DNA of 64,000 nt, from NCBI GenBank assembly GCA_022606425.2, contig JAHDVF020001052.1:301514-365513 (forward strand). The letters run 5' to 3'. The translations under genes were made by a program, and so were the position numbers. Shown in pieces: positions 11,169 to 22,082 of this stretch. The first letter of the stretch is position 1; the number at the start of each line of letters is the position of its first letter. A model generated the notes under the pieces. The model was not told where the DNA came from. It worked only from the letters and a program-made list of their open reading frames with translations, and did no database searches. The DNA comes from Lepidostoma basale. Its lineage: Eukaryota; Arthropoda; Insecta; Trichoptera; Lepidostomatidae.

Positions 11169-11564
11169 TACTTGAAAAAAATATCTATAAAAATGCGTCG
11201 TATATTTTGTCATTGCTCGACAATTGAGTTGATGAAAGAAATACAATGTTGAGCCAAATGTGAAAAAGGAGTACGGGTTTTAATAGTGAAAACATAATGA
11301 ATGCGACAATTCCATAGAAATTAATCGGGTGGTGGTCTCTGGGGATAGAACGCTTGGCTTCTGATCAAGGGGACATGGGTTCGAGCCTGGACACGACCAG
11401 ATTCCTTCTTCATAATAATGAGCTATTTTCTGCTCACATTGAAGATTGTAAAATAAATTCTAATATCATTGATTTAAATCTTTGGTAGTCTTTAAAAAAA
11501 AAAAAATCAATTGTGAAATTATAACAGTGTTAAACAGTTTACATATTAATTTTGTCTTCTTTTT
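11169..11564. other. AT-rich sequence around a tRNA-like piece
   Basis: Nothing recognised apart from the tRNA-like segment at 11329-11401. Confidence 0.35.
11329..11401 (+). tRNA. tRNA-Arg(TCT)-like pseudogene or SINE head
   Basis: Acceptor-like GGTGGTG pairs 6 of 7 with CACGACC, and the anticodon arm CTTGG/TCAAG encloses the loop CTTCTGA (anticodon TCT). The B-box-like GGTTCGAGCC is present. The D arm is poor and the T stem is broken, so it is more likely a pseudogene or a SINE head than a working tRNA. Confidence 0.4.
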
Positions 11565-11870
11565 CTTCTTCCTTGCTATAGTTCTATGTGGTTTGTTCTT
11601 CAAAGTGTTGCTCCTCCTATGAGGTGAATTTCCAGCTGTAATTCCACCTTCCCCGAGAACGATTCCCATGAGGTGATATAGGGAAGTCTGGTGGTCTCCA
11701 TTTTTTGACATGACCGTTCCAGGCTTTCCTTTGATGTCTGCTCCATTTAACGAAATCCTCAGCCTCACATGTCTATCTTATTTTGATGTTCCTCGTGCGA
11801 TCTCTTAGAGCTTTGCCTGATATCATCCTCAGTGTCATCATCTCGGAAGTCCTATTATATTAATTTATTA
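11565..11870 (-). pseudogene. RTE-like LINE C-terminal fragment
   Basis: The minus strand shows ALRDRTRNIKIR, then EAEDFVKWSRHQ and KAWNGHVKKW, across frames. This is a LINE C-terminus with a GAA/AGA tail at 11565-11580. The homologous piece at 42705-43340 is longer. Confidence 0.7.
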
Positions 11871-12575
11871 GATTATATTAATTTTTAAGTAGAAAATCTC
11901 AGGTGATAGATGGAGATGAAACCAATAAAAAGGCAAATTAATACAAATTGAATATTTTATAAACACTTAAATTATCAAATACGCTTAACGAATACCTAAA
12001 CTAGAGGAATTTAAATTTGAGATCAAAGATTAAAATTTCATTACTTTCCATTAACTCGTGTATAAAACCAGATTAACTTCTAACGATTTTGTATTTAATG
12101 TGCAAAATTATTCTCCAGTACTTAATTAGTTCTTTAGGAACCTTCATGTAATATTCAAAACGTCACAATAAATTAGGTAGCTACGTAATCATGCGAGAAA
12201 TGGAAAATAAGTTATATCGGGGGGCGACCGAGTGTGAGAAATTAAATAAGACAGCATGGCTGGTGAGGTTATGTAAAACGTTTCATCGCGTTATATTTTA
12301 TTAGACAGGTACTGTAATATTTAAATTCTGGGTTACTCCTACTTGTCAGAATATGGGAGAGAGCAAAATTTTAAAACTTGGCTAGAATAGTAAAATAAAT
12401 ACAAGTTGTTAGCCGGAATGCAAAAAAACAACAACAAAAAACGAAGATCGCGTACACGAGTACCAATTTTTATGTACTACGTTTTGGTCTGTTTTCGATA
12501 TTAAAAAAATAACACAAATTTAAAAAACAATAATAATGTAATGAAAACGAAAGAAAATTTATACAATATTTCTTT
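11871..12575. other. AT-rich sequence, nothing recognised
   Basis: No coding frame, repeat family or RNA motif identified. Confidence 0.4.
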
Positions 12576-12579
12576 ATTA

Positions 12580-12712
12580 TTATGTATTTAGTGTGCTTCC
12601 ACTTGTGCTTATGTTCGACCATCTTCTGGTCTGGCAGCAAGCTGCTGAAACCGGTCGAACATAAACACAAGTGGAAATTAACTAAATACAAAATAATAAA
12701 GACATTTTGTAT
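12580..12712. repeat. fold-back repeat, hammerhead family D
   Basis: Arms tatttagtgtgcttccactt and agtggaaattaactaaata surround ttcgacc and ggtcgaac. The plus strand carries gctgctGAAACCGGTCgaac: GAAA, palindromic CCGG, TC. The CTGATGA core is degraded to CTGGTCT. Confidence 0.7.
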
Positions 12713-12999
12713 CAACATTTTTTTGTTTTCATTATTTAAAATGAACTTCTACCAATAAATTTCAATTTAAAACATTAATTAATAATGTGTTTTATCCAGT
12801 AGGACGCAGAAGTTGCTGCAGGTCAAAGATGAACTGGCTGGATTGAGTAATAAATGACTTGAGAGAAATTTCAACTGGATATGGACTGGTCTAGTCAGGA
12901 TCTGATAAAGGCGACTTTTATGTGAACTATCTTAGATTGTTGTCTTGGTAAGAATACATGTTAGTGAATGCTTATTTTTTAATATGTGTATATTTTAAA

Positions 13000-13500
13000 T
13001 AGTCCATTGTTTTGGCCGAAACACTAGGATACTTTAACATTATAAACTGTTAAATTACAAAACTTTGTTTTCTGTATCACAATTATATTTTTATTTTTCG
13101 CGTCAGCTGTTTCGAGGTGGATCTGAGAATGGGCGGGCTAAAGTGGCGAGGAGCTGGCCATATCTGTTGGAGAACCGACGGCCGATGGAGGAGACGGGTT
13201 CTGCAGTGGAGACTGCGGACATGATTCCGCAGATTTGAACGTCCCCCTGCCCGCTGGACCGACGATCTGAAGACGATTGCTGGACCTGGATGGATGGGAG
13301 CGGCAATGAATAGGGGGCGGTGGCGTGCTTTGGGAGAGGCCTACATTCAGCAGTGGATGACAGACGGCTGATGATGATGATGATGATGTTTCGTCAACCT
13401 ATGTCGACATCACCTGTCATCAGCTGTCGCGAAATATTAAATAAAATTGTGATACATAAAACAAAGTTTTTTTAATTTAACAGTTTTATGTGATTATTTT
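13000..13500. repeat. family A fold-back repeat interrupted by a LINE
   Basis: Left half 13000-13114 (atcacaattatattt, then cgcgtcagctgtttcg) and right half 13387-13500 (gtcgacatcacctg, cagctgtcgcga, aattgtgatac) form one family A palindrome. It is split by the LINE fragment at 13115-13386. The minus strand near 13410 keeps stem II GTCGAC/GTTGAC and GAAA. Confidence 0.75.
13115..13386 (+). pseudogene. RTE-like LINE C-terminus, inserted copy
   Basis: Plus-frame protein pieces GLKWRGAGHICWRTDG, RRFERPPARWTDDLKTI and RGRWRALGEAYIQQWMTDG, with one internal stop, are a typical RTE-type reverse-transcriptase C-terminus. A TGA-repeat tail follows. The element is bounded by tgtttcg at 13108-13114 and 13387-13393, a 5-7 bp target duplication (the first two bases may belong to the tail). 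Confidence 0.85.
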
Positions 13501-13604
13501 GTATTTCTGTAACTCTTTTAAAGTCAGATTCAACATTTAAAACATTTTTATTTAAATTTATTGCTCGAAGTTAATTGTAGAATATATAATGAAAATAAAA
13601 ATAG

Positions 13605-13665
13605 CAAAAAATCACACCAGAAGATGCCAGCGAGCTGCAGTAACCGGTCAAAACGACAAATGAGA
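13605..13665 (+). repeat. hammerhead family D fragment
   Basis: Contains agaagatgccagcgagctgc then AGTAACCGGTC (GAAA degraded to GTAA). A single arm, strongly decayed. Confidence 0.5.
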
Positions 13666-13696
13666 TAAAATTAAATATCTTCATCTTATTATAGGT

Positions 13697-13785
13697 CTGA
13701 TGAGCTGTTGTTTGGTTGTATCTCCGTCGTCCTGGGATGTGAACTGCCAGCTATCTCGCCATCTGTTCGGTGGTCATGCGAAAGA
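13697..13785 (-). mobile_element. short LINE C-terminal scrap
   Basis: The minus-strand pattern resembles the PPGRPPKRWRD segment of RTE-like LINEs. About 90 bp remain; tentative. Confidence 0.4.
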
Positions 13786-14199
13786 TAAGTATGTATGTAT
13801 AATAAAAATTTACTTATTTTCTTTTAAGAAAGTATTCTATTTATATAATTTTAAACATGCTTATTTGTGTGATAATTATTTTTATATATACTGTGATCTA
13901 AAAATATGTTTATATTATAGTTGAGGTGAAGCTTTTTTTATATTTATATTCATGATCTCAAACGTGCTCGGATATTTTAAGCCGAGAACAAAGGGTATTT
14001 TAAAAAGATGGCTTATTTTTATCTGCTTTCTAAAATTAGACTATTGATTCAAGTTTTTATACACTCACGTTAAATTTAATAATATGTGACCTTTTGCTGA
14101 AAAAGCTTTTTATAAATACTCGTAATTCCATTGAAAAAATATGTTATTTAGTATGTAGATTATATAGATTAATCTGAGAGATTAACGTATAAAATCAAA

Positions 14200-14460
14200 A
14201 TCTTCATAGATGGCGCATTGAAACTGACATGTGAATTCTGGCGTTGGACTTTAACATACGAGTATTTCCAACTTACAAAAAATTTGTCAGGCATGGTCAT
14301 AAGAAAGGTGGAATGTGGAATGGGGAATGTTGTAATTACATAAAGTGTGCACTTAACCCAATCAATGACAGGTCATAAGTCTTGTTAACACCTTGATCAA
14401 CCATATTCAGTTTCCAATTTGCATCTTCGTCTCTATTGAGATACAATTAAATCATGAAAA
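14200..14460 (-). repeat. repeat family R5 copy
   Basis: Shares aatgacaggtcataagtc and gcatcttcgtctctattgag with the other R5 copies. Confidence 0.75.
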
Positions 14461-14516
14461 AATATTGTTTAATGTATTATTCGCCAAATGAAATATTGCA
14501 AAAAAAATTTAGAAAA

Positions 14517-15060
14517 TTAACTAAATAACCATCACGCCGTCTACCCGAAGGGGTATGCAAAAATAATGGATCGCCCCACGGATCTTGTCGTATTCCACTT
14601 GATTCCTCAACATTCATACATCGTGTCCTGCACGCCCGTCGATTTCTCCAACTCCTCACGTGGCCGACATTGAATATGTCATTTATTTGATCATGCCACG
14701 TTTTCCTCGGTCTTCCTCTATTTCTAGTCCCGTTTACATCATTAACATATTCTTTTTTATCATTCTTTCTTCATTCATTCTTTTCATGGGTCCAAATCAT
14801 CTTAACGATCCTTTCATTATTTTGTTCATAACACTTTCATGCGAACTGCATTCAATTATTATATTTTCATTCGACACTTTATCATTAATAGATTTTTAAC
14901 ACATTGATCTAAGAGATCTCATTTCTTCTGCAGTTATTTTACTTTCATCCTTATTTGCCAGTTCCATGCTTTTCTTACACACATAAGGGTCGTTACAGAA
15001 CACTATTATATATTGCCATTTTTGTGGATAGGATTTTGTTTACGATGCCAAAAGTTATAC
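14517..15060 (-). pseudogene. RTE1 3' fragment
   Basis: Minus strand from the ttagttaatttt-like tail through RTE1 coding remnants (GTRNRGRPRKTWHDQI-like, then MKRMNEERM) to an LRTLMYG-like region near 14990. Many stops. It extends about as far 5' as the copy at 3132-3831, minus its most upstream 150 bp. Confidence 0.8.
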
Positions 15061-15480
15061 AATTATTAAAATCGTGTATTATTTGAATTGCTCTCCGTGT
15101 CTGGAATGTAATAAAATATTTTCTCCATAATTCAACAAAATATGAATATTTTATATGATTTTAATCACAATATGTCACTAGATATATTGTGATTTCACGT
15201 AAATTTTGGTTATTCTTATCACCAGAGATATAAATTTTTCATGGAAGCAAAATTCAACCGAAAGGTTATGAATTAGTTTCAGCTTCATAGGGAAATATTA
15301 TAAAAGTTATGTCATTAAACGTGACGTAATTGTAAGCATAATATTTTCTCTCGGGAATAATAACGAGGTAATCCATGTTACTTGTTTTAATACGAAAAAC
15401 GGCTTCATAATGTTAATAAACTTTTGGAAGCATATTAACATTTTAAAATTAATATTACGTAAAAATACTTGTAATGCTTA
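15061..15480. other. AT-rich sequence
   Basis: No feature recognised between the RTE1 and CR1-like fragments. Confidence 0.4.
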
Positions 15481-15985
15481 ATAATAGCAATAAAAATAAT
15501 AATATGCTAACTTTTAAAGCGCCGTTTTTGTGATGTATTCACCTCAAGGGCGCATTAAGACGTGTTTTAAATCTAAAAATCTAAATTTGAACGATCGGTT
15601 AAAAAGTATAGTAGAACAAAGTATAAATGTTTAAATTGGGTATGAAATATGAAAAATATGGGTTTTCAGTTTAGATCTGAAATTTGTCGTATCATTTATG
15701 CATCTGAGGTGTGAAGGGAGATTGTTCCAAGCTGATGGACCGGCTACCGCGAAAGCTCGATCCCCGAAATTTGTACTGGGGCAACGCTTCGGCTCAACTA
15801 ATATTCCTATTGCCGAGTGTGGATTTTCTTGTATTTAGGCTGTCCGTTATACAGAGTTCAGATATATAACCGGGTGCCATTCCATGTAGCGCTTTGAAGA
15901 CTGTCCAGTAGAGTTTTTACTGGATTCTTTCTGGACTTTTAAGCAGTGAAGTTCTTTGAGATGTTGTGTAATATGGGACTTTTTT
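15481..15985 (-). pseudogene. CR1/L2-like LINE C-terminus
   Basis: Minus-strand frames contain KRYMEWHPVIYL (from an ALHGMAPGYISEL-type motif) and then an FGDRAFAVAGPSAWNNLP-like segment. These are hallmarks of the CR1/L2 reverse-transcriptase C-terminus. The 3' UTR has ttgaggtgaatacatcac and ends in an ATT-type repeat. A closely similar copy is at 34268-34668. Confidence 0.8.
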
Positions 15986-15990
15986 GATAT

Positions 15991-16250
15991 ACCTACTTAC
16001 TAACAAACCATTACGTTATCTCTCCAACGGAGTAGGCACAAATAATGGACCGCCACACTATTCTTTCTTGATATACTTCTCTTATCCGTATCGTGCACGC
16101 ACGCACGCCGATTTCTCAACTTCTCACATGGCCGACATTTAATGTTTGTTTTCTTCGGTCTTCCTTTATTTCTAGTTCCGTTTGCGAATACTTTCTTTAC
16201 CATTATTTCCTCCTTCATTCTTTCCACGTGTCCAAACCATTTTATAAAAG
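15991..16250 (-). pseudogene. RTE1 3' fragment
   Basis: Contains KWFGHVERMKEEIMVKKVFANG-type remnants, GTRNKGRPKKT and the terminal region with a TTAG-like tail (agtaagtaggt). Shorter than other copies and missing the DQINQIL segment. Confidence 0.75.
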
Positions 16251-16337
16251 TGAGGCTCACCTGAAGTAGGCACAATATATTTAAAAATTGTTTTTGAATG
16301 TATGCAAATACTTGTGGACAAATACTGGATTTTATCC

Positions 16338-16375
16338 ATTGCGGGTTAATCATTTTAAAATGATTAACCCGCAAT
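16338..16375. repeat. perfect 19-bp palindrome
   Basis: Left arm attgcgggttaatcatttt, right arm its exact reverse complement, no spacer. The preceding bases (tactggattttatccattg) match the 3' segment of R5, so this is probably a fold-back junction of that family. Confidence 0.85.
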
Positions 16376-16385
16376 AGGCATTAGC

Positions 16386-17218
16386 TGCAGGCTGTGGTGC
16401 TAGTGATAAAACTGTTTTAATCCACTTGAAGCAAATTGGGAAGGTGAAAAAGCTTGAAAGGTGGGTACCTCACGAATTGAGTGAAGCAAATCAACAAACG
16501 CGCGTTGACTGCTGCGTTGCATTACTCAACCGGCACAATAATGAAGGGATTTTGAATCGAATCATTACCTGTGATGAAAAGTGGATCCTGTATGATAATC
16601 GGAAGCGCTCATCGCAATGGCTGAACCCTTGCCGAACCAGCCAAACCATGCCCCAAGCGAAAATTGACTCCAAAAAAGTTACTTGTGAGCGTTTGGTGGA
16701 CTAGTGCTGGTGTCGTTCACTACAGCTTTCTTAAATCTGGCCAGACGATTACGGCAGATGTCTATTGTCAGCAACTGCAAACCATGATGGAAAAGCTAGC
16801 TGCTAAACAACCGAGGCTGGTTAATCGCTCTAGGCCACTGCTGCTTCATGATAACGCTAGACCACACACTGCACAACAGACGGCTACCAAATTAGAAGAG
16901 TTTCAATTGGAATGTCTAAGACATCCACCGTACTCTCCGGACCTTGCCCCAACAGATTACTATTTTTTTTCGAAATTTGGATAACTTCTTGCAAGGGAAA
17001 AAATTCAACTCCGATGGGGCAGTCCAAACCGACTTCAAAGATTTTATTGATTCCCGTCCGAATGTTTTTTTTAGTAAAGGGATCGATGAACTACCTATGA
17101 GATGGCAAAAGTGCATAGATAGCAATGGTACATACTTTGATTAAATAAATATATTATATTTAAAAAAAATCAACTTTATGTTCCTCCCATACAAAACGCC
17201 AATTTTATATGTACCTAA
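16386..17218 (+). pseudogene. mariner transposase, cecropia-like, broken
   Basis: DNA transposase remnant with the DD34D catalytic pattern: first D in TCDEKW, second in LLHDNARPH, third in SPDLAPTDYYFF, with 34 residues between the last two. The linker WVPHEL and the C-terminal RWQKCID-NGTYFD motif are present. Two frameshifts (near 16630 and 16975) break it. The N-terminal helix-turn-helix and the left TIR are missing. The right end reads, on the minus strand, ttaggtacatataaaattgg, followed outside by TA, which fits a cecropia-type TIR. Confidence 0.9.
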
Positions 17219-17795
17219 TATTTATTTTTATTTTATTAATGTGTCATTAATCTAATGTTTTTTTCTCTCTTTATTATTTTAAATAAATATAATTTATTAT
17301 ATACTAATAACTTGTATCTTAAGTGTATTAGAAAATTTAAATATGTGATGTTATTGACATCATTAATTAATAATTTAAAAATGAAAATGAAAAAAATCAA
17401 ACATCATAAACACATCAAGAACTCAAAGGTTGGTTAAAGAGTTTTCTTACACATAAAGCTAGAACTTTAAAAACTTCTCTCGAAGTTTATTCTTCTCGAG
17501 AATAAATACATCAGGCGGTTTGGCGGTTAGACAGTCGTAATAGTAAAAATTTGTGGTAATGAATAGCTGTTTTTTCTTTCAGTGCGAGATGTAAGTTTTT
17601 CAATCAAGAATACAAACTATTCGGGTGCCTGGGGATTGTAAAGTTGACGTTCTGGAATGGTTTATTTGAAAAGTTTCTCATATCGCAAAAATAGGCCCCT
17701 ACGTATTCTTCACTAAAGTACGCTGTAAAGAATAAAAAAAATGAGTCGCAGACGAATAAATTTGTAATTATAACATACATAAAATAACACTTGGT
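17219..17795. other. AT-rich sequence
   Basis: No feature recognised apart from a small inverted repeat near 17480 (ctcgaag with cttctcgag). Confidence 0.4.
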
Positions 17796-17935
17796 ATATT
17801 AACCATCAAATCAGGGAGCTGACTGGCCTCTCATTATCTGAAGCCTGGAGACTGAGGGGTGACAGGAGCATATGGCGGAACATGGTCAATGATCTACAAA
17901 ATGGTCACAACCCTCATTCATGAATTATAAAACTG
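17796..17935 (+). mobile_element. LINE C-terminal scrap
   Basis: The plus frame reads AWRLRGDRSIWRNMVNDL, resembling the end of RTE-type reverse transcriptases (an EDR-W-R-V pattern). Less than 150 bp. Confidence 0.5.
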
Positions 17936-18187
17936 TGAAGAAGAAATGTTAACCACGAAATTGTAATTATGCTAGCTAATTTCGTTTGTCCCCATGGCTC
18001 ATCAGGCCAATAAATAAAAATACACATTTAAACGTATATTTTGATTACAGTGTTTAATTTGATTACCATAATAATAAATTAATCATCTTAGGGGCGCTTT
18101 CGAAAATGCTCAGTTTTATGAACTTATAAAAAATAATCAAATTTAGTATGCATCTGACACAGTAACATTTATCAACATTGACATCAT

Positions 18188-18365
18188 TTATTCATTTCTC
18201 GGCGCTACATCCCGGTGTGGGACAAGTCCCACAACGGTCTTCCACTGACTTTTGTCTCTGGCCACCACTCTCCATTCCCCAGCTCCTTCAATTTTCTCCC
18301 AATCTTGTTCCACGCAATCCGCCCATCTTTTCCTCGGTCTGCCTCTTGGTCTCTTGAAATATTTA
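18188..18365 (-). pseudogene. RTE-like LINE C-terminus
   Basis: The minus strand reads across frames RPRKRWADCVEQDWEKI, WRVVARDKSQW, then KTVVGLVPHRDVAPRNE. This is a LINE C-terminus of a family seen only once here. Confidence 0.75.
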
Positions 18366-18477
18366 CATCAGGATAATATAAATTTAAAAGGTGCGTTTTG
18401 AATCCTGATCTAATCTCTGACGGGTTCTCAATGCACTTGAAGTATAAAGGAATCAAATCAAATTATTTTATTTTCTT

Positions 18478-18740
18478 AAAATATAGTCCCAACAGAATAA
18501 AAGTTTATGGCATCTATTGGGAATAGGTTAAATATAATATATAATACAAGGAACGCACGAGAGATGGTTCTACTTTATGAAGACAAGATACTCTCTTAAG
18601 TCAAGAGTATTTGTCTTCTGAACGTAATTTCACTAATATGAAATAGTCGGTCTCCGAGGAGATTGCGTTCAGTAGACTTGTGTCACCAAAGGCTACCGCG
18701 AAGGCTCGGTCGCCATAATTTGATATAATAAAATGCTTTT
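18478..18740 (-). pseudogene. CR1/L2-like LINE 3' end
   Basis: The minus strand carries GDRAFAVAFGDTSLLNAI, like the C-terminal RxFxVAxPxLWN region of CR1/L2 elements. A 3' UTR shared with 22530-22748 and 45020-45347 follows (gagagatgg, agtatcttgtctt). Confidence 0.7.
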
Positions 18741-19230
18741 GAAATTCCATCAGGTATTCAATTTACAGTTAGGTAGATAAATAAAGATCGTAAAAAGTGT
18801 AGAAAAAAATAATGCGTCCATAAAAAACCTTCGAATTTATGTAGAACGGCCGCACTTTATACACTTTAAATCATCCCCCAAATGTTCCGATTTCAAAGTT
18901 CTTTGCAAAGTTTTTTTATTACCGCGGGCGGAGCGCGGCAGTTAGAGGAAAATAAATTCTCGAGGTATCGTGAAATCAGATCTGACCCCTCGGCACCGCA
19001 GCGTATTTATCTTTACCTACAAGTACGTGAAAAGTTACGTGGGCACACAACCACCCACTCGTCGAAAATTCACGTAGTTGTTATCATGGGAGGCATTTGT
19101 GGTTACATCCCGTACAACAACTTTTTGGATAGATATACGAGTACATGTATTTCAGATACACTGAAATTGAATTTTCAATACTTTATCAACATTAACACAC
19201 ATTAGTGAGGCTACCCTCATAGAGCATCTA
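18741..19230. other. single-copy-looking sequence
   Basis: Less AT-rich than average (ccgcgggcggagcgcggcag at 18922). A 107-codon open frame (18882-19205, plus) resembles nothing I know and is not supported as a gene. Confidence 0.3.
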
Positions 19231-19231
19231 T

Positions 19232-19475
19232 CTCTTATATCTTCTTTTTCTTTAAGTGCCCTGTCGGGTACCCCCAACGATGGCTATCGCCTCGGCAAAC
19301 CTGCCCCTGTCCTACGCAGCTCGGAACAGCTCCTCCACACTTCGGATGCCGATCCACTCCCTCAAGTTTCGCAGCCAGGACATCTGTTTCCTACCGGGCG
19401 CTCGGCGTCCCTCAATTTCCCCCTCCAATATCAGTTAGAGAAGGTGGTAGTGGAGTATTCGGCGATAGAGCCACA
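19232..19475 (-). pseudogene. LINE 3' end with GAA tail
   Basis: The minus-strand frame reads KQMSWLRNLREWIGIRSVEE, then LFRAAQDRGRFAEAIAIV, then GGTRQGT and a stop, followed by a GAA-rich tail. Related ends lie at 27430-27838 (plus) and 42452-42595 (minus). Confidence 0.78.
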
Positions 19476-19487
19476 TTTAAAATGCTT

Positions 19488-20170
19488 ATATACTTACTTA
19501 CTTTCATCTCTTATATACTTACTTACTTACTTTCTATGGCCATTCAACTCTTGAAGAGTTTTAGCCTCCTTGATGATTTTCCTCCAAGCTTTTCGATCCT
19601 GCGCTTTTGCTCTCAGCAGTCCTAACCTAGCCAATTCAGCCAGAACATTGTCCATTAGGCGCTGTCTAGGCCTTCGTAGAGGTCTAACTCCAGTCGGTCT
19701 AGACGCGTACAGGGTCTTGATTGATCCCAGTTCCATTTCTTTAACACCTCTCTGTCTCAGGCCGCTTATGACTTCAAATACTTCGGGCATTTCCCCTTCG
19801 ACTCTTACCGCAGCTTTTAAACCAGAAAGATACGATTTTGTGACTCCTACTTGCGTGGGATTCCGTATTCATTCATAATATTCCATAGACTATCCCTGTG
19901 GATGCTCTAATACACTTGTTTAAAGTCAATAAAAAGTTTGAAGACCTTGACCGTTCTCCCATTTCTTTTCAAACTGCTGTCTGATGGAGAAAAAAATGTC
20001 AGTGGTGCTCCTTTCTATTCTGAAGCAACATTGGTAGTCTCCAAGATTAACCTCAATGTACGGTCAGAACTTTGTGAGGAGAATATATGATAATACTTTG
20101 TAGCATGCCGGTGTATGCAGCAGTGCTATCCCTCTGAAGTTTGGATACGCCAATCTGTTGAAATTAGTTC
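19488..20170 (-). pseudogene. LINE reverse transcriptase, palm to C-terminus remnant
   Basis: The most upstream part (20160-19880) preserves fingers/palm-like text: FRIERSTTDIFFSIRQQFEK and LFIDFK-VY, frameshifted. It then jumps to PLRRPRQRLMDNVLAELARL, RAKAQDRKAWRKIIKEAKTL and a stop. The tail is a TAAG/TAAGTA repeat. Most of the domain between is deleted. It is the only piece in the window that keeps a fingers/palm-like segment. Confidence 0.78.
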
Positions 20171-20261
20171 ATTCTACCATATCAGGAGTATTTCTTGTTT
20201 TTCTAATTGTACTACATTCTTTTTAAATGATCTCATTTTTTTTAATTGTTCTTAATTTTTT

Positions 20262-20607
20262 AAGAGTCTTAAAATAACAATGTAGAAACAATGGAGAAAG
20301 ATGTGGAAAGAAGGGTTGTAGCTGGTAAAAAAAAATGGTGCACTCAAAGTCATTGGCTCATTTAGAAAAATACCGAGTAAAGCAAAAATGGTAGTACACA
20401 ATGGAGTTCTAGTATGGAAGTGAAGCTTGGAGTGGGAGTTGGAAGTTGGAAGTAATAACAATCGACAAGCGTGTATGTCACTATGTGTGAATATAGAAAA
20501 GGCGGGAGAGTTATGTCAGGATAAAACAATGTGGCGATCGATCCTCTCTGCCTACCCTTCCGGAGAAACGTCGTGATGGTTAGTTAGTATTTTGTTAGTT
20601 AGTTATG
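20262..20607 (+). pseudogene. RTE1 copy with internal deletion
   Basis: Keeps DVERRVVAGKK-NGALKVIG and MVVHNGV-like 5' remnants, then jumps to NIEKAGELCQDKTMWRSILS-type C-terminal codons and a TTAG tail. Confidence 0.75.
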
Positions 20608-21184
20608 AAAACACTTTTTAATAAATAAAAAAGGTTTTCGAACTAAATGTAAGCTGGGATAATGGTATATGTTTGCCGAAATATTGAAGCCATGCATAAC
20701 ACGTTATTTGATTACAAACATTAATAATTTTATTAACAGTTAACATTTAAGTTTTGGCACGAATCCAAATGATAATTTCTTATTTTCATTAACGAGTCCT
20801 TTGCGCAATCTGGTTGGCAGTTTAGGAGCTTTTCGCGGATCGTCAGTTCTTCATTCCAGGCAATCAGGCTTCCACCGGTAGCGGAGACGTAGGAAGCTTT
20901 TCACGCGACGAAAACTTTTATTGTTTCGTGAAAGTTCCACTGGAGCAGGAAGTAGGTTGAGCGATCGCCGGTGACCTCACGCTATGAATAACGTAACTAC
21001 GGTGTGGCCCTTTTAAAAATATTTCCTTAATTGGAGTTAATCTTGACGTCACCATATTTATTATTTTAGCGATTTTATCAAACTCAGATCATCTTTTATA
21101 CCGGCTTCTTTCAAAAAAAGGGTTTTCAATCATTTTAATTATTTTAACTATCCAAAAGTTTTGTGATATTATAAGAGAGCGGCA
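20608..21184. other. single-copy-looking sequence
   Basis: Contains a moderately GC-rich part (20810-21010). No protein or RNA recognised. Confidence 0.35.
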
Positions 21185-21345
21185 TGTTTTGCATTAATAT
21201 CATTTTATTAAATGTGACATTTGATTATGTCCTAGAAAGACAAAACAATTAAATGTATTTTCATAATCATCTTAGTAAGGCGAATCATGTCATTCCCATA
21301 AAATATAATTAAACTTCTATAAAGCAGATGTTGCATTCATTTGCA
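21185..21345. repeat. fold-back family P, copy 3 (partial)
   Basis: The right arm is recognisable: taaggcgaatcatgtcattc, ccataaaatataattaaact and agcagatgtt. GAAA is mutated to GAAT. Confidence 0.65.
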
Positions 21346-21389
21346 CTAATGAACAAAGCCAAACAACATGAGTCTCGACGAGAGCGAAA

Positions 21390-22082
21390 AGAAAACGTAT
21401 TTTTTCTTAGAAGTTATATTATTATTTATGTGAATAACATGTTTCGCCTGTCTAAGGCAAAACATGTCATTCACAAAAATTATAATCTATGTATATAAAA
21501 ATGAATGATTGTCTGTGAATCCATGATTTTCTCAAAAATTACTAAACCGATTTGGCCGAAAATTTCACAGTTTGTTCCTATTTGTCCCAAAAAGTTTTTT
21601 TTTAAGTTTAAATGAAATCCCATCTTCTTTTTCTTCTTTTGGAAATAACCGATTGCTTTGAAATTTTGTTATTTACCAGTTACCGAATTTACCACCCACA
21701 AGGTATAAAGTCAATCGCTTCAAGTCTGTTGGATTGAATTTAGAAAATTAATACTTCTAACATGATCAACTATATGTTACATGTTCACGAGAAGGACAGC
21801 TGAAAAACAAAAACAGAAGACGGAAATATAAAAAAAATATTGTATATCCCAAAGCACTCTAATGAACTTGTATCAATTTTAATTTACGAAAGAAACAAAA
21901 AATCATTGACGTTTATTTATTTTGTAAACGCAAATGTGTCTGTTTTGTGTATGTGTATGTGGCATTGGAACGCATGCTGGGTAGCTTGTAATATAATAAA
22001 ACAAAAAAAAAATACGTTTCCATTTGTATTAATTATTAAATATAGAGTTTTACATCATTGTTCAAGAATTAATAAATGAGTA
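21390..22082. repeat. fold-back family P, copy 4, interrupted
   Basis: Arms at 21390-21485 and 21990-22082 (ending tacatcattgttcaagaatt) flank a foreign 504-bp segment. In this copy the two halves meet directly at stem II (21446-21458). The minus strand has GCCT/AGGC, GAAA (21445-21442), CATG and TT. The plus strand uses the same hairpin with AAAA, CATG and TC. Confidence 0.75.
21486..21989 (+). mobile_element. possible Helitron-like insertion
   Basis: Starts tctatgtatataaaaatgaa followed by a tgtctgtgaa region and aaaccgatttggccgaaaat. This text is typical of the 5' ends of short non-autonomous insect Helitrons. The right end is near gggtagcttgt; I cannot confirm the CTRR end or its hairpin. 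The insertion sits between A and T inside a family P copy without an obvious target duplication. Confidence 0.45.

Noticed and set aside
18882..19205. 107-codon open frame as a host gene
   Set aside because: No recognisable domain and no splice context or homologue known to me. AT-rich ends suggest chance.
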